Assembly: GCF_024158025.1 (NCBI RefSeq)
Contig: NZ_JAMZEL010000001.1
Location: 1,240,001 to 1,304,000 of the forward strand
DNA length: 64,000 nucleotides
Reading direction: 5' to 3'
Origin: Runella salmonicolor
GTDB taxonomy: Bacteria > Bacteroidota > Bacteroidia > Cytophagales > Spirosomataceae
Shown here: piece after piece, positions 55,075-63,964 of the stretch
How the letters are laid out: every line of letters begins with the position of its first letter
Numbering within the stretch: position 1 is the first letter of the stretch
Position numbers and translations under genes: made by a program
Notes under the pieces: model-generated
Database searches by the model: none
What the model was told of the DNA's origin: nothing
The model's input: the letters and a program-made list of their open reading frames with translations, nothing else

Positions 55075-56532
55075 ATGAAAAAAATAAGCATAAATCTGTT
55101 TTTCATTGCCTTGATTGTTCTCAAAAACAACCAAACTCTTTTGTCACAAAACACCGCCAAAAAACCCAACATCCTCTACATTTTGGTGGATCAATGGCGG
55201 GCGCAGGCCACGGGCTATGCAGGTGATAAAAATGTGTATGCTCCCAATCTCGACCGATTGGCACGCCAAAGCGTAAACGTCAAAAATGCCGTATCGGGCA
55301 CGCCCGTCTGCACGCCGCACCGCGCTTCGCTCATGACGGGGCAGTACCCGCTCACCAACGGCGTTTTTATGAATGATGTTTTACTGGACACCAACGCCAC
55401 GACAATAGCGAAAGTCTATAAAAAACACGGCTACACCACGGGGTTTGTGGGCAAGTGGCACATCGACGGGCACGGCCGAAACACCTACATTCCACCGACG
55501 CGTCAGCAGGGATTTGGTTATTGGAAAGCCTTGGAATGCACCCACGATTACAACAATTCGGCCTACTACGCCGGCGATTCCAATAAAAAATTGGTGTGGA
55601 AAGGCTACGATGTCATCGCGCAGACCGACGATGTCTGCAACTACATGACCGCCAAATCCAAAGAAACCAATCCTTTTATGGTGTTTATTTCCATCGGTAG
55701 CCCACACGACCCGTACCAAACGGCTCCCGAAAAATACCGTAAAATGTTTGAAAACAAAGACATCATCATCAATGAAAATGTGCCCGTGGAGAAACGCGAA
55801 AAGGTCAAAAATGACCTCCGAGGCTATTATTCACACATTGCAGCGATTGATGACTGCATCGGCAAAATGTGGCAGACGCTCATTGATTTGGGCATCGAAG
55901 ACAACACCATCATCGTATTTTCGTCTGACCACGGCGATTTACTCGGCGCGCACGGTTCATGGAACAAACAGCAGCCTTACGCCGAAAGCATCAAAGTGCC
56001 TTTTTTGCTTCATTACCCTAAATTGTTTGGTAAAACGGGCAAAACTTCCGAGGCGCTCCTAAACTCCCCCGACATCATGCCAACGCTGTTGGGCCTGTGC
56101 AATATTCCCGTTCCAGCGTCGGTCGAAGGCATTGATTTTTCGGGCGTCTTGAAAGGAACAAAAAAAGACAACGTCAAGCATACGTTGATTTCCTGCACTC
56201 AGCCTTTTGGGCAATGGACCCGGAAAATGGGCGGCAAAGAATACCGAGGCCTCTTCACGCACCAATACACCTACACCCGCGACCTAAACGGCCCATGGCT
56301 GTTGTTCGACAACCTGAAAGACCCGCTTCAGCTCAACAATTTGGTGGGGAAAGCTGAGTACAAAAAAATTCAGGACAAACTGGATGCTGACTTAAAAGGG
56401 GAATTGCGCAAACGAAAAGACGAATTTAAGCCCGGAATGGAGTATGTAAAGCAATGGAATTACTTAGTGGATGAGACGGAAACGGTGCCTTACAGAAAAG
56501 TAAATTACGAAGGCAAACCGATTATTGAGTAA
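55075..56532 (+). CDS. Secreted type I (formylglycine) sulfatase
   Basis: 485 residues with a signal peptide ending LLSQ. PNILYILVDQWR carries the metal-binding Asp (39). The formylglycine site is C79-T-P-H-R83. GFVGKWHIDGHG supplies the Lys/His segment, and VFSSDHGDLLGAHG the second metal site. Downstream of SusD and before the sulfatase-rhamnosidase fusion, it likely removes sulfate from a rhamnose-containing glycan. It ends 17 bases before the next gene. Confidence 0.95.
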   Translation: MKKISINLFFIALIVLKNNQTLLSQNTAKKPNILYILVDQWRAQATGYAGDKNVYAPNLDRLARQSVNVKNAVSGTPVCTPHRASLMTGQYPLTNGVFMNDVLLDTNATTIAKVYKKHGYTTGFVGKWHIDGHGRNTYIPPTRQQGFGYWKALECTHDYNNSAYYAGDSNKKLVWKGYDVIAQTDDVCNYMTAKSKETNPFMVFISIGSPHDPYQTAPEKYRKMFENKDIIINENVPVEKREKVKNDLRGYYSHIAAIDDCIGKMWQTLIDLGIEDNTIIVFSSDHGDLLGAHGSWNKQQPYAESIKVPFLLHYPKLFGKTGKTSEALLNSPDIMPTLLGLCNIPVPASVEGIDFSGVLKGTKKDNVKHTLISCTQPFGQWTRKMGGKEYRGLFTHQYTYTRDLNGPWLLFDNLKDPLQLNNLVGKAEYKKIQDKLDADLKGELRKRKDEFKPGMEYVKQWNYLVDETETVPYRKVNYEGKPIIE

Positions 56533-56549
56533 CCCAAAACGATTTAGTC

Positions 56550-59500
56550 ATGTCCCAAAACAGCGGGTTTTATACATTTATTTGCAGTCGCTCGCGAGAC
56601 GCGAGCGGCTGTTATTACAAGGCCTCTGGCCGGAAAGAACACGACAATAGCCAACGTCCCCTATTTCTCCTCCTTCTTTCACTCTTACCGCTTTTCAACC
56701 AAGCAGTAGGCCAAAACACCGCCAACAAGCCCAATATCATCTTTATCCTGACCGACGACCACCGAGCCAGCGCCTTGGGCTACACGGGCAATAAGTATGC
56801 CCACACGCCCGAAATGGATAAATTGGCGCAAACGGGCGTTTATTTTAAGAAAGCACTGGTAACCACCCCCATCTGTGCCGCCAGTAGGGCCAGTATTTTG
56901 AGTGCCATGCAGGAACGCGCCCACCGCTACACGTTTCAGACTGGCAATATCAAGCAGGAATACATGGAAAATGCCTATCCCAAAGTACTGAAAGAGGCTG
57001 GCTATTACACGGGTTTTTACGGAAAATTCGGGGTAAATTATGCCCGAAAAGACCAATTATTCCACGTGTATGAAGACTACGACCGCAACAACCGATACAC
57101 CGACAAACGGGGCTATTTCTTCAAAACCCTGGGCAAAGATACCGTCCACCTGACCCGCTATACGGGCCAAAAAGCCATTGATTTCATTGAAAATGCCCCC
57201 ACCGACAAGCCCTTTTGTTTATCGCTGAGTTTTTCGGCCCCCCACGCCCACGACGGAGCCCCTGACCAATATTTTTACGATGAACAAACAGCGCATTGGC
57301 TTGAAAATGAAACCATTGACCCACCGCTTTTGGGCGAAGACAAGTACTTTAACGCACAACCCGAAAAAGTAAAAGCGGGGTTCAGCCGTCTGCGTTGGAC
57401 GTGGAGGTTTGATACGCCCGAAAAATACCAGCGCATGGTCAAGGGCTATTACCGAATGATTGCGGGGATTGATTTGGAAATTGCCAAAATTCGGGAAGAA
57501 CTGAAAAAGAAAAACCTCGATAAAAATACCATCATCATTTTGATGGGCGACAACGGCTACATGCTGGGCGAAAGACAGTTGGCCGACAAATGGCTGATGT
57601 ACGACAATTCCATTCGGGTTCCGCTGATTATTTACGACCCAAGGCAGGAAAAGCACCTAGACAGTGACGAAATGGCCCTGAACATTGACGTACCTGCCAC
57701 GATTTTGGACATGGCAGGGGTAAATCGACCGAAAAATTATCACGGAAAAAGTTTGTTCCCGTTGGTCACTCAGACGGCCCGAAGTATGCAGCGCGATACG
57801 GTGCTGATTGAGCACCTTTGGGAGTTTGAAAATATTCCGCCCAGCGAAGGCGTACGCACCAACGAGTGGAAATATTTTCGGTATGTCAACGACAAAACCC
57901 TCGAAGAACTCTACAACCTCAAAGCAGACCCCGACGAAATCACCAACTTGGTTCGGGACGAAAAATACCGGGATGTATTGAACAACCTGAGGCAAAAAAC
58001 AGAACAACTCATCCGGCAACACCGAGATGCCAATGCTTGCCAACCGACGGGCTTGATGGTGGAATTTATCCGACAACCCGCCACCGTTTTGTTAAAAGAT
58101 AATACCCCCGAATTTGGTTGGGTGGTACCCAAAGAAGCCGTTTTTCAGTCGTCGTACCAACTACTAGTCGCTTCTTCCAAAGCCAACATCGACAACAACA
58201 TCGGCGATGTATGGAACACCGGACAGGTGCGCGGAAACCAGTCTTCCAATGTGGCTTACCAAGGCAAACCCCTACAAACGGGCGTGCAGTACTTTTGGAA
58301 AGTGAGGATTTGGGACACCGACAATCGTACGGGCGATTATTCAGAAGCGCAGTCGTTTCGGGTGGGGCCACCCGACAATTCAATCTCAACAACCAATATT
58401 TTTCAGGTAGATAAAAAGAAACCGGCAAAATTCACTAAAACCGCTCCGGGCAGTTACTTTATTGATTTTGGAAAAGCGGCCTTTGCCAATCTGGCACTCA
58501 ATTATACCGCCAAAAAGAACCAAACCCTCATCGTACGACTGGGAGAACAGCTCGAAAACGGGAAAATAAACCGCAAACCGATGGGCAGTATTCGGTACCA
58601 AGAGGTAAAATTGGAGGTATCGAAAGGCAAAAAAACGTACCAGCTTAACATCAAACCCGACGCAAGAAACACCAAATCGAGCGCCGGCGCGGTGGTACTG
58701 CCCGATTCGTTTCCCGTCTTATTGCCGTTTCGATACTGCGAAATAGACAATGCCACCGAAAATCTGACGGCCAATGACTTAACGCAATTGGCGTATTTCA
58801 GTTATTTTGAAGAAGACCAAAGCCGTTTCAAAAGCTCCGACACCACCCTCAACCAAATCTGGGAGTTGTGCAAATACACCATCAAAGCTAGTTCATTTTC
58901 AGGATTTTACCTCGACGGCGACCGTGAGCGCATCCCGTACGAAGCCGATGCCTACCTCAATCAGCTGAGCCACTACGCCACCGACCGCGAATACGGCATT
59001 GCCCGCAAAACCATTGAGTATTTTATGGAACACCCCACGTGGCCTACCGAATGGCAACTCCACGTGGCGCTGATGTTTTACCAAGATTATATGTACACGG
59101 GCAATACCGAGCTCATTGCCAAATACTACGAGCCCCTGAAATACAAAACCCTCATGGAACTCGCCCGTGAGGATGGTTTAATCAGCTCGTCGTCACCCAA
59201 AAATACGCCTGAATTTATGCAAAAATTGGGTTTTAAAGACCCTAAAATTCAGCTAAAAGACATTGTGGATTGGCCACCGGCCCAAAAGGATACGGGTTGG
59301 AAACTGGCCACGGCCGAAGGCGAACGCGACGGCTATGTTTTTACGCCCATCAACACCATGGTCAACTGTTTCTTTTACAAAAACATGGAAATCATGGCCG
59401 AATTTGCGCGCATTCTCCACAAATCAGAAGATGAAAGGCAGTTTCAGACGATGGCCATAAAAGCCAAAAATGCCATCAATGAAAAATTATTTAACCCCAA

Positions 59501-60170
59501 AACGGGAGCGTACGTTGACGGGGAAGGCACCGACCACTCCTCGCTGCACGCCAACATGATGGCCTTGGCGTTTGATATTACGCCCGACGTCCACAAGAAA
59601 TCAGTTGCTAAGTTTATCAAATCTCGGGGCATGGCGTGCAGCGTGTACGGCTCGCAGTATTTGTTGGAAGCCCTTTACAACGCCAACGAAGCTGATTATG
59701 CCCTGCAACTCATGACCGCCACCCACGACCGAAGCTGGTGGAACATGATAAAAATCGGCTCAACCATGACGTTGGAGGCTTGGGATACCAAATACAAACC
59801 CAACCTCGACTGGAACCACGCTTGGGGAGCCGCTCCTGCCAATATTGTTGCGCGCAATATGTGGGGTATTCAACCCAAAACGGCGGGCGGAAGCATCATG
59901 CACATCAAGCCGCAATTAGGCACGCTTTCTGCTTCCGAAATCACCGTACCCACCATGAAAGGACTCATCAAGGCATCGTATCAGCGCAAAAGCAGGGTTC
60001 TTCAGGAATACACCTTTGAACTACCCGCCAATGTATCGGCAGAGTTGACATTAAAGTACTCACCAGAAGATACGATTTTGCTCAACGGAACGAAAGCAGA
60101 CACCTCCTTTGGTACCCTCCGACTCTCGCCGGGCATCAATACGGTGGTGTTAAATGTTAATACGTTTTGA
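56550..60170 (+). CDS. Two-domain enzyme: sulfatase fused to GH78-type rhamnosidase
   Basis: 1206 residues in one frame. Residues 1-37 are polar and partly encoded by a palindromic repeat; a hydrophobic stretch (38-54) with VGQ ending follows as probable signal peptide. Sulfatase part at about 57-490: IIFILTDDH, formylglycine site C109-A-A-S-R113 (the CxAxR variant), GFYGKFGVNYA and ILMGDNGYMLGE. From about 498 comes a GH78-like part: a fibronectin-like domain, beta-sandwich, then a helical barrel with LDGDRERIPYEADAY (D789-D800, probable acid at E798) and a C-terminal beta domain. It would act on sulfated, rhamnose-bearing oligosaccharides, removing sulfate and rhamnose in one polypeptide. 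The ATG at 56550 is the only usable start. Confidence 0.92.
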   Translation: MSQNSGFYTFICSRSRDASGCYYKASGRKEHDNSQRPLFLLLLSLLPLFNQAVGQNTANKPNIIFILTDDHRASALGYTGNKYAHTPEMDKLAQTGVYFKKALVTTPICAASRASILSAMQERAHRYTFQTGNIKQEYMENAYPKVLKEAGYYTGFYGKFGVNYARKDQLFHVYEDYDRNNRYTDKRGYFFKTLGKDTVHLTRYTGQKAIDFIENAPTDKPFCLSLSFSAPHAHDGAPDQYFYDEQTAHWLENETIDPPLLGEDKYFNAQPEKVKAGFSRLRWTWRFDTPEKYQRMVKGYYRMIAGIDLEIAKIREELKKKNLDKNTIIILMGDNGYMLGERQLADKWLMYDNSIRVPLIIYDPRQEKHLDSDEMALNIDVPATILDMAGVNRPKNYHGKSLFPLVTQTARSMQRDTVLIEHLWEFENIPPSEGVRTNEWKYFRYVNDKTLEELYNLKADPDEITNLVRDEKYRDVLNNLRQKTEQLIRQHRDANACQPTGLMVEFIRQPATVLLKDNTPEFGWVVPKEAVFQSSYQLLVASSKANIDNNIGDVWNTGQVRGNQSSNVAYQGKPLQTGVQYFWKVRIWDTDNRTGDYSEAQSFRVGPPDNSISTTNIFQVDKKKPAKFTKTAPGSYFIDFGKAAFANLALNYTAKKNQTLIVRLGEQLENGKINRKPMGSIRYQEVKLEVSKGKKTYQLNIKPDARNTKSSAGAVVLPDSFPVLLPFRYCEIDNATENLTANDLTQLAYFSYFEEDQSRFKSSDTTLNQIWELCKYTIKASSFSGFYLDGDRERIPYEADAYLNQLSHYATDREYGIARKTIEYFMEHPTWPTEWQLHVALMFYQDYMYTGNTELIAKYYEPLKYKTLMELAREDGLISSSSPKNTPEFMQKLGFKDPKIQLKDIVDWPPAQKDTGWKLATAEGERDGYVFTPINTMVNCFFYKNMEIMAEFARILHKSEDERQFQTMAIKAKNAINEKLFNPKTGAYVDGEGTDHSSLHANMMALAFDITPDVHKKSVAKFIKSRGMACSVYGSQYLLEALYNANEADYALQLMTATHDRSWWNMIKIGSTMTLEAWDTKYKPNLDWNHAWGAAPANIVARNMWGIQPKTAGGSIMHIKPQLGTLSASEITVPTMKGLIKASYQRKSRVLQEYTFELPANVSAELTLKYSPEDTILLNGTKADTSFGTLRLSPGINTVVLNVNTF
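56584..56631. repeat. Palindromic repeat inside the 5' end of the fusion gene
   Basis: CGCTCGCG (56589-56596), a 3-base loop and CGCGAGCG (56600-56607) form a perfect 8-bp stem that extends outward to about 13 pairs with wobbles. A second short hairpin GGCC-TCT-GGCC follows at 56621-56631. The GC-rich paired structure stands out from its surroundings and looks like a dispersed REP-type element. Confidence 0.75.
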
Positions 60171-60173
60171 GTA

Positions 60174-60203
60174 GTGCTTTTGGTTTTGAGAAACCAAAAG
60201 CAC
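60174..60203. terminator. Hairpin after the fusion gene
   Basis: Perfect 13-bp stem GTGCTTTTGGTTT / AAACCAAAAGCAC with a TGAG loop, beginning 3 bases after the stop codon. There is no T-run on the plus strand, so it may stabilise or process the end of the mRNA rather than terminate it. Confidence 0.55.
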
Positions 60204-60254
60204 GCTGAAAGGCCGAGGGATTACTCAACAAACTGTCTTTCTCAAAAATTCCGA

Positions 60255-60301
60255 TAACTTTGTCCCTTTCTCAACGCTCAAAATAGAAGCGTTGAGAAAG
60301 G
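60255..60301 (+). promoter_or_regulatory. -7 element followed directly by a 14-bp hairpin
   Basis: TAACTTTG (60255-60262) matches TAnnTTTG. A 14-bp perfect stem, CCTTTCTCAACGCT (60265-60278) and its complement (60288-60301), begins 3 bases later, so it would form at or near the very 5' end of the pseudouridine synthase mRNA, 17 bases before its ATG. Confidence 0.55.
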
Positions 60302-60317
60302 ATAATGTTATCCCAAC

Positions 60318-61211
60318 ATGCCCAAAGAAAGACCCTCGAAACCGCCGCTCGTATTGACCGTCACCGAAACCGCCGAATTGATGGCTTTTCTGTTGGCAAA
60401 ACTTCCCCATAAAAACCGCAACAACATCAAAACGCTGCTGCGCGACCGGCATATTTTGGTCGAAGGCCGGGTTCAAACAAAGTATAATTATTCGTTGCAG
60501 CCCAATCAGCGCGTTGAAGTACGCTGGACCCAAGGTTCCAAGGAAAGCGTGTATCGCGGCCTGACGATTTTGTTTGAAGATGCGCATTTGATTGTCATTG
60601 AAAAACAGGAAGGACTCCTTTCCATATCGGCCAACAATAAGGAATCCCAAACGGCCTATAACACGCTGAGCGCCCACGTCAAGAAGCAGAATCCCGCCAA
60701 CAAAATCTTCATCGTTCACCGCCTCGACCGCGACACATCGGGCGTGATGGTGTTTGCCAAAACCGAAAGGGTAAAGGCATTGTTGCAAGAAAGCTGGGAG
60801 CCTACCACCAAAGAGCGCACTTACATTGCCGTAGCCGAAAAGCCTTTCGAAAAGCTTTCGGGCACCGTTACGTCGTATCTGAACGAGAGCAAGGCGCTCA
60901 TTATGTATTCGAGTCAAAACCCCGCTCAGGGGCAATTGGCCATCACGCATTATGAAGTGTTGAAGCAAAATGCCGATTTCTCATTGTTAAAAGTAAACCT
61001 CGAAACAGGGCGTAAAAATCAGATTCGGGTCCATTTACAAGACTTGGGGCATTCTATCGTTGGTGATAAAAAATACGGGGCCGTCACGAACCCCATCGCG
61101 CGCTTGGGCCTACACGCGTGGGTTTTAGCTTTTGTTCATCCAATAACTCACGAAAAACTTCGTTTTGAAACTACCATTCCAAAAAAGTTTTTGGAATTAT
61201 TTCCCCGATAA
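60318..61211 (+). CDS. RluA-family 23S rRNA/tRNA pseudouridine synthase
   Basis: 297 residues. An N-terminal S4 RNA-binding domain (about 13-75) precedes the catalytic domain, with the HRLDRDTSG motif at 134-142 carrying the catalytic D137, and GRKNQIRVHLQDLGHSIVGDKKYG further on. It isomerises uridine to pseudouridine in RNA; the exact site (RluC, RluD or another) cannot be told. Housekeeping gene outside the glycan locus. Confidence 0.95.
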   Translation: MPKERPSKPPLVLTVTETAELMAFLLAKLPHKNRNNIKTLLRDRHILVEGRVQTKYNYSLQPNQRVEVRWTQGSKESVYRGLTILFEDAHLIVIEKQEGLLSISANNKESQTAYNTLSAHVKKQNPANKIFIVHRLDRDTSGVMVFAKTERVKALLQESWEPTTKERTYIAVAEKPFEKLSGTVTSYLNESKALIMYSSQNPAQGQLAITHYEVLKQNADFSLLKVNLETGRKNQIRVHLQDLGHSIVGDKKYGAVTNPIARLGLHAWVLAFVHPITHEKLRFETTIPKKFLELFPR

Positions 61212-61247
61212 TTAACGTAATTTACTCACCCTTAAACAACTACCGAT

Positions 61248-61361
61248 ATGGCAAAAGATAAGCCTGGCAAGGAAAAGAAAAAAGAACCAGAAAAAACTAC
61301 CAAAGAGAAAAAAGCTGATAAAAAAGCCAAAAAAGAAGGCAAAAGCAAAAGTACCTTGTAA
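61248..61361 (+). CDS. 37-residue lysine-rich small protein
   Basis: ATG at 61248 to TAA at 61361. About half of the residues are Lys, with Glu, Asp, Thr and Ser making up most of the rest, and there is no hydrophobic segment. A perfect terminator begins 10 bases later, which supports a real short transcription unit. The composition recalls histone-tail-like or nucleic-acid-binding peptides, but no family is assigned. Confidence 0.6.
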   Translation: MAKDKPGKEKKKEPEKTTKEKKADKKAKKEGKSKSTL

Positions 61362-61371
61362 CGTCAGCCAC

Positions 61372-61406
61372 CATCCCCGGCACCTTGTGTCGGGGATGTT
61401 TTTTTT
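61372..61406 (+). terminator. Rho-independent terminator after the lysine-rich gene
   Basis: Stem CATCCCCG / CGGGGATG (61372-61379, 61391-61398) with an 11-base loop and a run of eight T residues. Confidence 0.92.
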
Positions 61407-61412
61407 CAGCCC

Positions 61413-61443
61413 TTTCGTAGATGTTCAATTCCTGTTAACTTTG
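61413..61443 (+). promoter_or_regulatory. Candidate promoter of the DUF1801 gene
   Basis: TTTC (61413-61416), one base off the -33 TTTG, and TAACTTTG (61436-61443) are separated by 19 bases. The ATG lies 30 bases downstream. Confidence 0.6.
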
Positions 61444-61473
61444 TTGTAGGTCCTTAACTTCCTCCATTCAACC

Positions 61474-61890
61474 ATGGCTGAAAACAAAACCCAACCTACC
61501 GACCAAAGCGTAGACGCGTTTATTGACGGTATCGACCGCGAGCAGCAACGTACTGACAGCCGCGTCGTAGCAGAAATGATGCAACGCGCTACCGGAAGCA
61601 AACCCCGAATGTGGGGCGAAAGCATCATCGGTTTTGGCGACACTCACTACAAATACGCCACTGGTCGCGAAGGCGACTGGTTTTTGGTGGGTTTTTCTCC
61701 CCGCAAACAAAACCTGACGCTTTATCTGACCTGCGGCATCAACAACCTAGAAGAGGACCTCAAGCGGTTGGGCAAACACAAAACCAGCGTGTCGTGTCTG
61801 TACATCAACAAGTTGTCGGACGTCAACCTTCTGGTGCTGGAGGAAATCATTCAAAAGTCGGTTCAAATAGGCCCAAAAGCGTTAGTTTAG
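61474..61890 (+). CDS. DUF1801-family protein
   Basis: 138 residues, cytoplasmic. The KPRMWGESIIGFGDTHYKYATGREGDWFLVGFSPRKQNLTLYL core is the DUF1801 (YdhG-like) signature, a small alpha/beta fold of unknown function. It has its own candidate promoter and is followed by the epimerase gene after 57 bases. Confidence 0.9.
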   Translation: MAENKTQPTDQSVDAFIDGIDREQQRTDSRVVAEMMQRATGSKPRMWGESIIGFGDTHYKYATGREGDWFLVGFSPRKQNLTLYLTCGINNLEEDLKRLGKHKTSVSCLYINKLSDVNLLVLEEIIQKSVQIGPKALV

Positions 61891-61947
61891 CTTGTTTCGA
61901 CGCAAAATCTAAAATCAACCATCTTTCATCGTCATTTATATTTTCCT

Positions 61948-62952
61948 GTGTCATCCAAAACTTTTTTCTGCATTGATGCCCACACCTGCGGCAATCCTGT
62001 ACGCGTCGTAGCTGGCGGCGGTCCTATTCTTGAAGGCAAAAACATGAGCGAAAAACGCCAGCATTTTCTGCGCGAATACGACTGGATTCGCAAAGGCCTG
62101 ATGTTTGAGCCGCGCGGCCACGACATGATGTCGGGCAGTATTTTGTACCCGCCCCACGACCCCGAAAACGACGTGGCGGTGCTATTTATCGAAACCAGCG
62201 GCTGCCTGCCCATGTGCGGCCACGGCACCATCGGCACCATCACCATCGCCATCGAGCATGGTCTCATTCGCCCCAAAACGCCCGGCATCGTACGCATGGA
62301 AGCACCAGCGGGATTGGTACTTATTAGTTATGTTCAGGAAAGCAACAAAGTCAAATCCGTCAAGCTCGTCAACGTGCCTTCGTACCTTGCCGCCGAAGGC
62401 ATCGAAGCCGAATGCCCCGACCTCGGCACGCTCAAAATGGACGTGGCCTACGGGGGCAATTTTTACGCCATCGTGGATGTGCAGGAGAATTTCCCCGGCT
62501 TGGAGCATTACAAAGCCGAACAGCTCATTGGTTGGGCGCGCGTATTGCGCCAGCGCATCAACGAAAAATATACCTTCGTTCACCCCAACGACCCCACCAT
62601 CAACGGCCTCAGCCACATCGAATGGACGGGCGCGGTCATTGACCCGACCTCCTCGGCCCGCAACGCGGTTTTCTACGGCGACAAGGCCATCGACCGCTCG
62701 CCCTGCGGCACGGGTACCTCGGCGCGCATGGCGCAGTGGGCCGCCCAAGGCAAATTGAAAAAAGGCGACCGTTTCATCCACGAAAGTATCATCGGCAGCA
62801 AGTTCATCGGGACGGTCGAAGATTATGCCAAAGTAGGCGACCACGACGCCATCATTCCGGGGGTGGAAGGCTGGGCCAAAGTCTACGGTCTCAACACCAT
62901 CACCATCGACCCCGACGACGACCCGTACGCGTATGGGTTTCAGGTGATATAG
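61948..62952 (+). CDS. 4-hydroxyproline 2-epimerase (proline racemase family)
   Basis: 334 residues from a GTG start; the first internal ATG lies after the conserved CIDAHTCGNPVRVV segment, so GTG is preferred. Both catalytic cysteines are present: MCGHGTIG (C90) and SPCGTGTSARM (C253). Two cysteines indicate an epimerase or racemase rather than the dehydratase branch, which has Thr at one site. It would convert trans-4-hydroxy-L-proline to the cis-D form for catabolism. The gene looks clearly more GC-rich than its downstream neighbour. Confidence 0.93.
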   Translation: MSSKTFFCIDAHTCGNPVRVVAGGGPILEGKNMSEKRQHFLREYDWIRKGLMFEPRGHDMMSGSILYPPHDPENDVAVLFIETSGCLPMCGHGTIGTITIAIEHGLIRPKTPGIVRMEAPAGLVLISYVQESNKVKSVKLVNVPSYLAAEGIEAECPDLGTLKMDVAYGGNFYAIVDVQENFPGLEHYKAEQLIGWARVLRQRINEKYTFVHPNDPTINGLSHIEWTGAVIDPTSSARNAVFYGDKAIDRSPCGTGTSARMAQWAAQGKLKKGDRFIHESIIGSKFIGTVEDYAKVGDHDAIIPGVEGWAKVYGLNTITIDPDDDPYAYGFQVI

Positions 62953-62977
62953 AGAAAAACATCTTACAGAAAAAATA

Positions 62978-63964
62978 ATGCAGGAAGTAAATCGGGTAAT
63001 TGAGTATTTCATTCACGCTTTCACGCACCTTCACCGTGATTCAAAAAAAGGCGGTGCTCCTCACAAACCCATTTTACTTCTTGCCATTATTCATGAATAT
63101 GAATTAGGCCGAATTACGGACAATCGAATTTTTATCACACCTGAATTAACCCATTCTTTCTCAGTCTTTTGGAATCAGTTTGTAACAACAGAACATGACC
63201 AACGTTTTGCTTTACCATTTTATCACCTATCGGGAGAAAAAGGTAAGTGGTGGCAGTTAGTTCCTAATGTTGGTTGTGAAATTTGGATTGAAAATCCAGG
63301 TTCCATGCGAAGTTTCGGCAATTTGAGTGCCGCAGTTGCTTATGCTGAAATTGACCTAAATTTGGCTTCTTTGTTTTTGATTAAAGAAAGCCGAGACGTG
63401 CTGAAACAAATGGTTTTAAAAACGTACTTCCCTCAAAAATCTACGCAGCCCATTGAAAATCAAGAAGATGGATATTTAGAAGATTTAAGGAACGAAGTTT
63501 ATGAACCTTCCGCTGAATACAAAACCAAGTTACTAAACCTCAAAAAACGTCTTGACCCCGAAACATATCAAATCGAAGTCTACAACCGTGGAACCATTTT
63601 TAGGCGTGAAGTAATTAAGATTTATAATGAAACTTGCTGTGTTTCAGAGCTTCGTGTGTCAGCGCTTTTTACAATTACGATGGTGGATGCTTGTCACATT
63701 ATCCCATTTGCAAAAGATTTTGACAATAGTTTAACGAACGGAATCGCCCTTTGCCCTAATCTTCACCGCGCTTTTGACAGGGGATTGATTTCGGTCAATG
63801 AAAATTACGAAGTCATAGTTTCACAATCATTTAAAGAAAACACCAATAGCGAGTACAGTTTCTCAAAAATTGAAGGCAAAACAATCGCATTGCCTTCTGA
63901 CAAGGATTTTTGGCCGTCATTGGCTAATTTTGAATGGCATCGAAAAAATGTGTTTAAGAGGTAG
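62978..63964 (+). CDS. HNH endonuclease (restriction-type)
   Basis: 328 residues. The N-terminal 150 residues (HKPILLLAIIHEYELGRI, then WWQLVPNVGCEIW) resemble the DNA-recognition part of HNH restriction-like proteins. The C-terminal HNH fold has ETCCVSEL (C220-C221), MVDACHIIPF (D237, H240), N254 and LCPNLHRAFDRGLI (N261, H263). It is probably a lone defence or type IV-like nuclease; no methyltransferase is next to it. Its AT-rich codon use against the GC-rich epimerase suggests acquisition by transfer. Confidence 0.88.
   Translation: MQEVNRVIEYFIHAFTHLHRDSKKGGAPHKPILLLAIIHEYELGRITDNRIFITPELTHSFSVFWNQFVTTEHDQRFALPFYHLSGEKGKWWQLVPNVGCEIWIENPGSMRSFGNLSAAVAYAEIDLNLASLFLIKESRDVLKQMVLKTYFPQKSTQPIENQEDGYLEDLRNEVYEPSAEYKTKLLNLKKRLDPETYQIEVYNRGTIFRREVIKIYNETCCVSELRVSALFTITMVDACHIIPFAKDFDNSLTNGIALCPNLHRAFDRGLISVNENYEVIVSQSFKENTNSEYSFSKIEGKTIALPSDKDFWPSLANFEWHRKNVFKR

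Noticed and set aside
62182..63012. 276-codon minus-strand frame opposite the hydroxyproline epimerase
   Set aside because: GC-rich antisense shadow; Asp/Gly/Val-rich repetitive translation without motifs.
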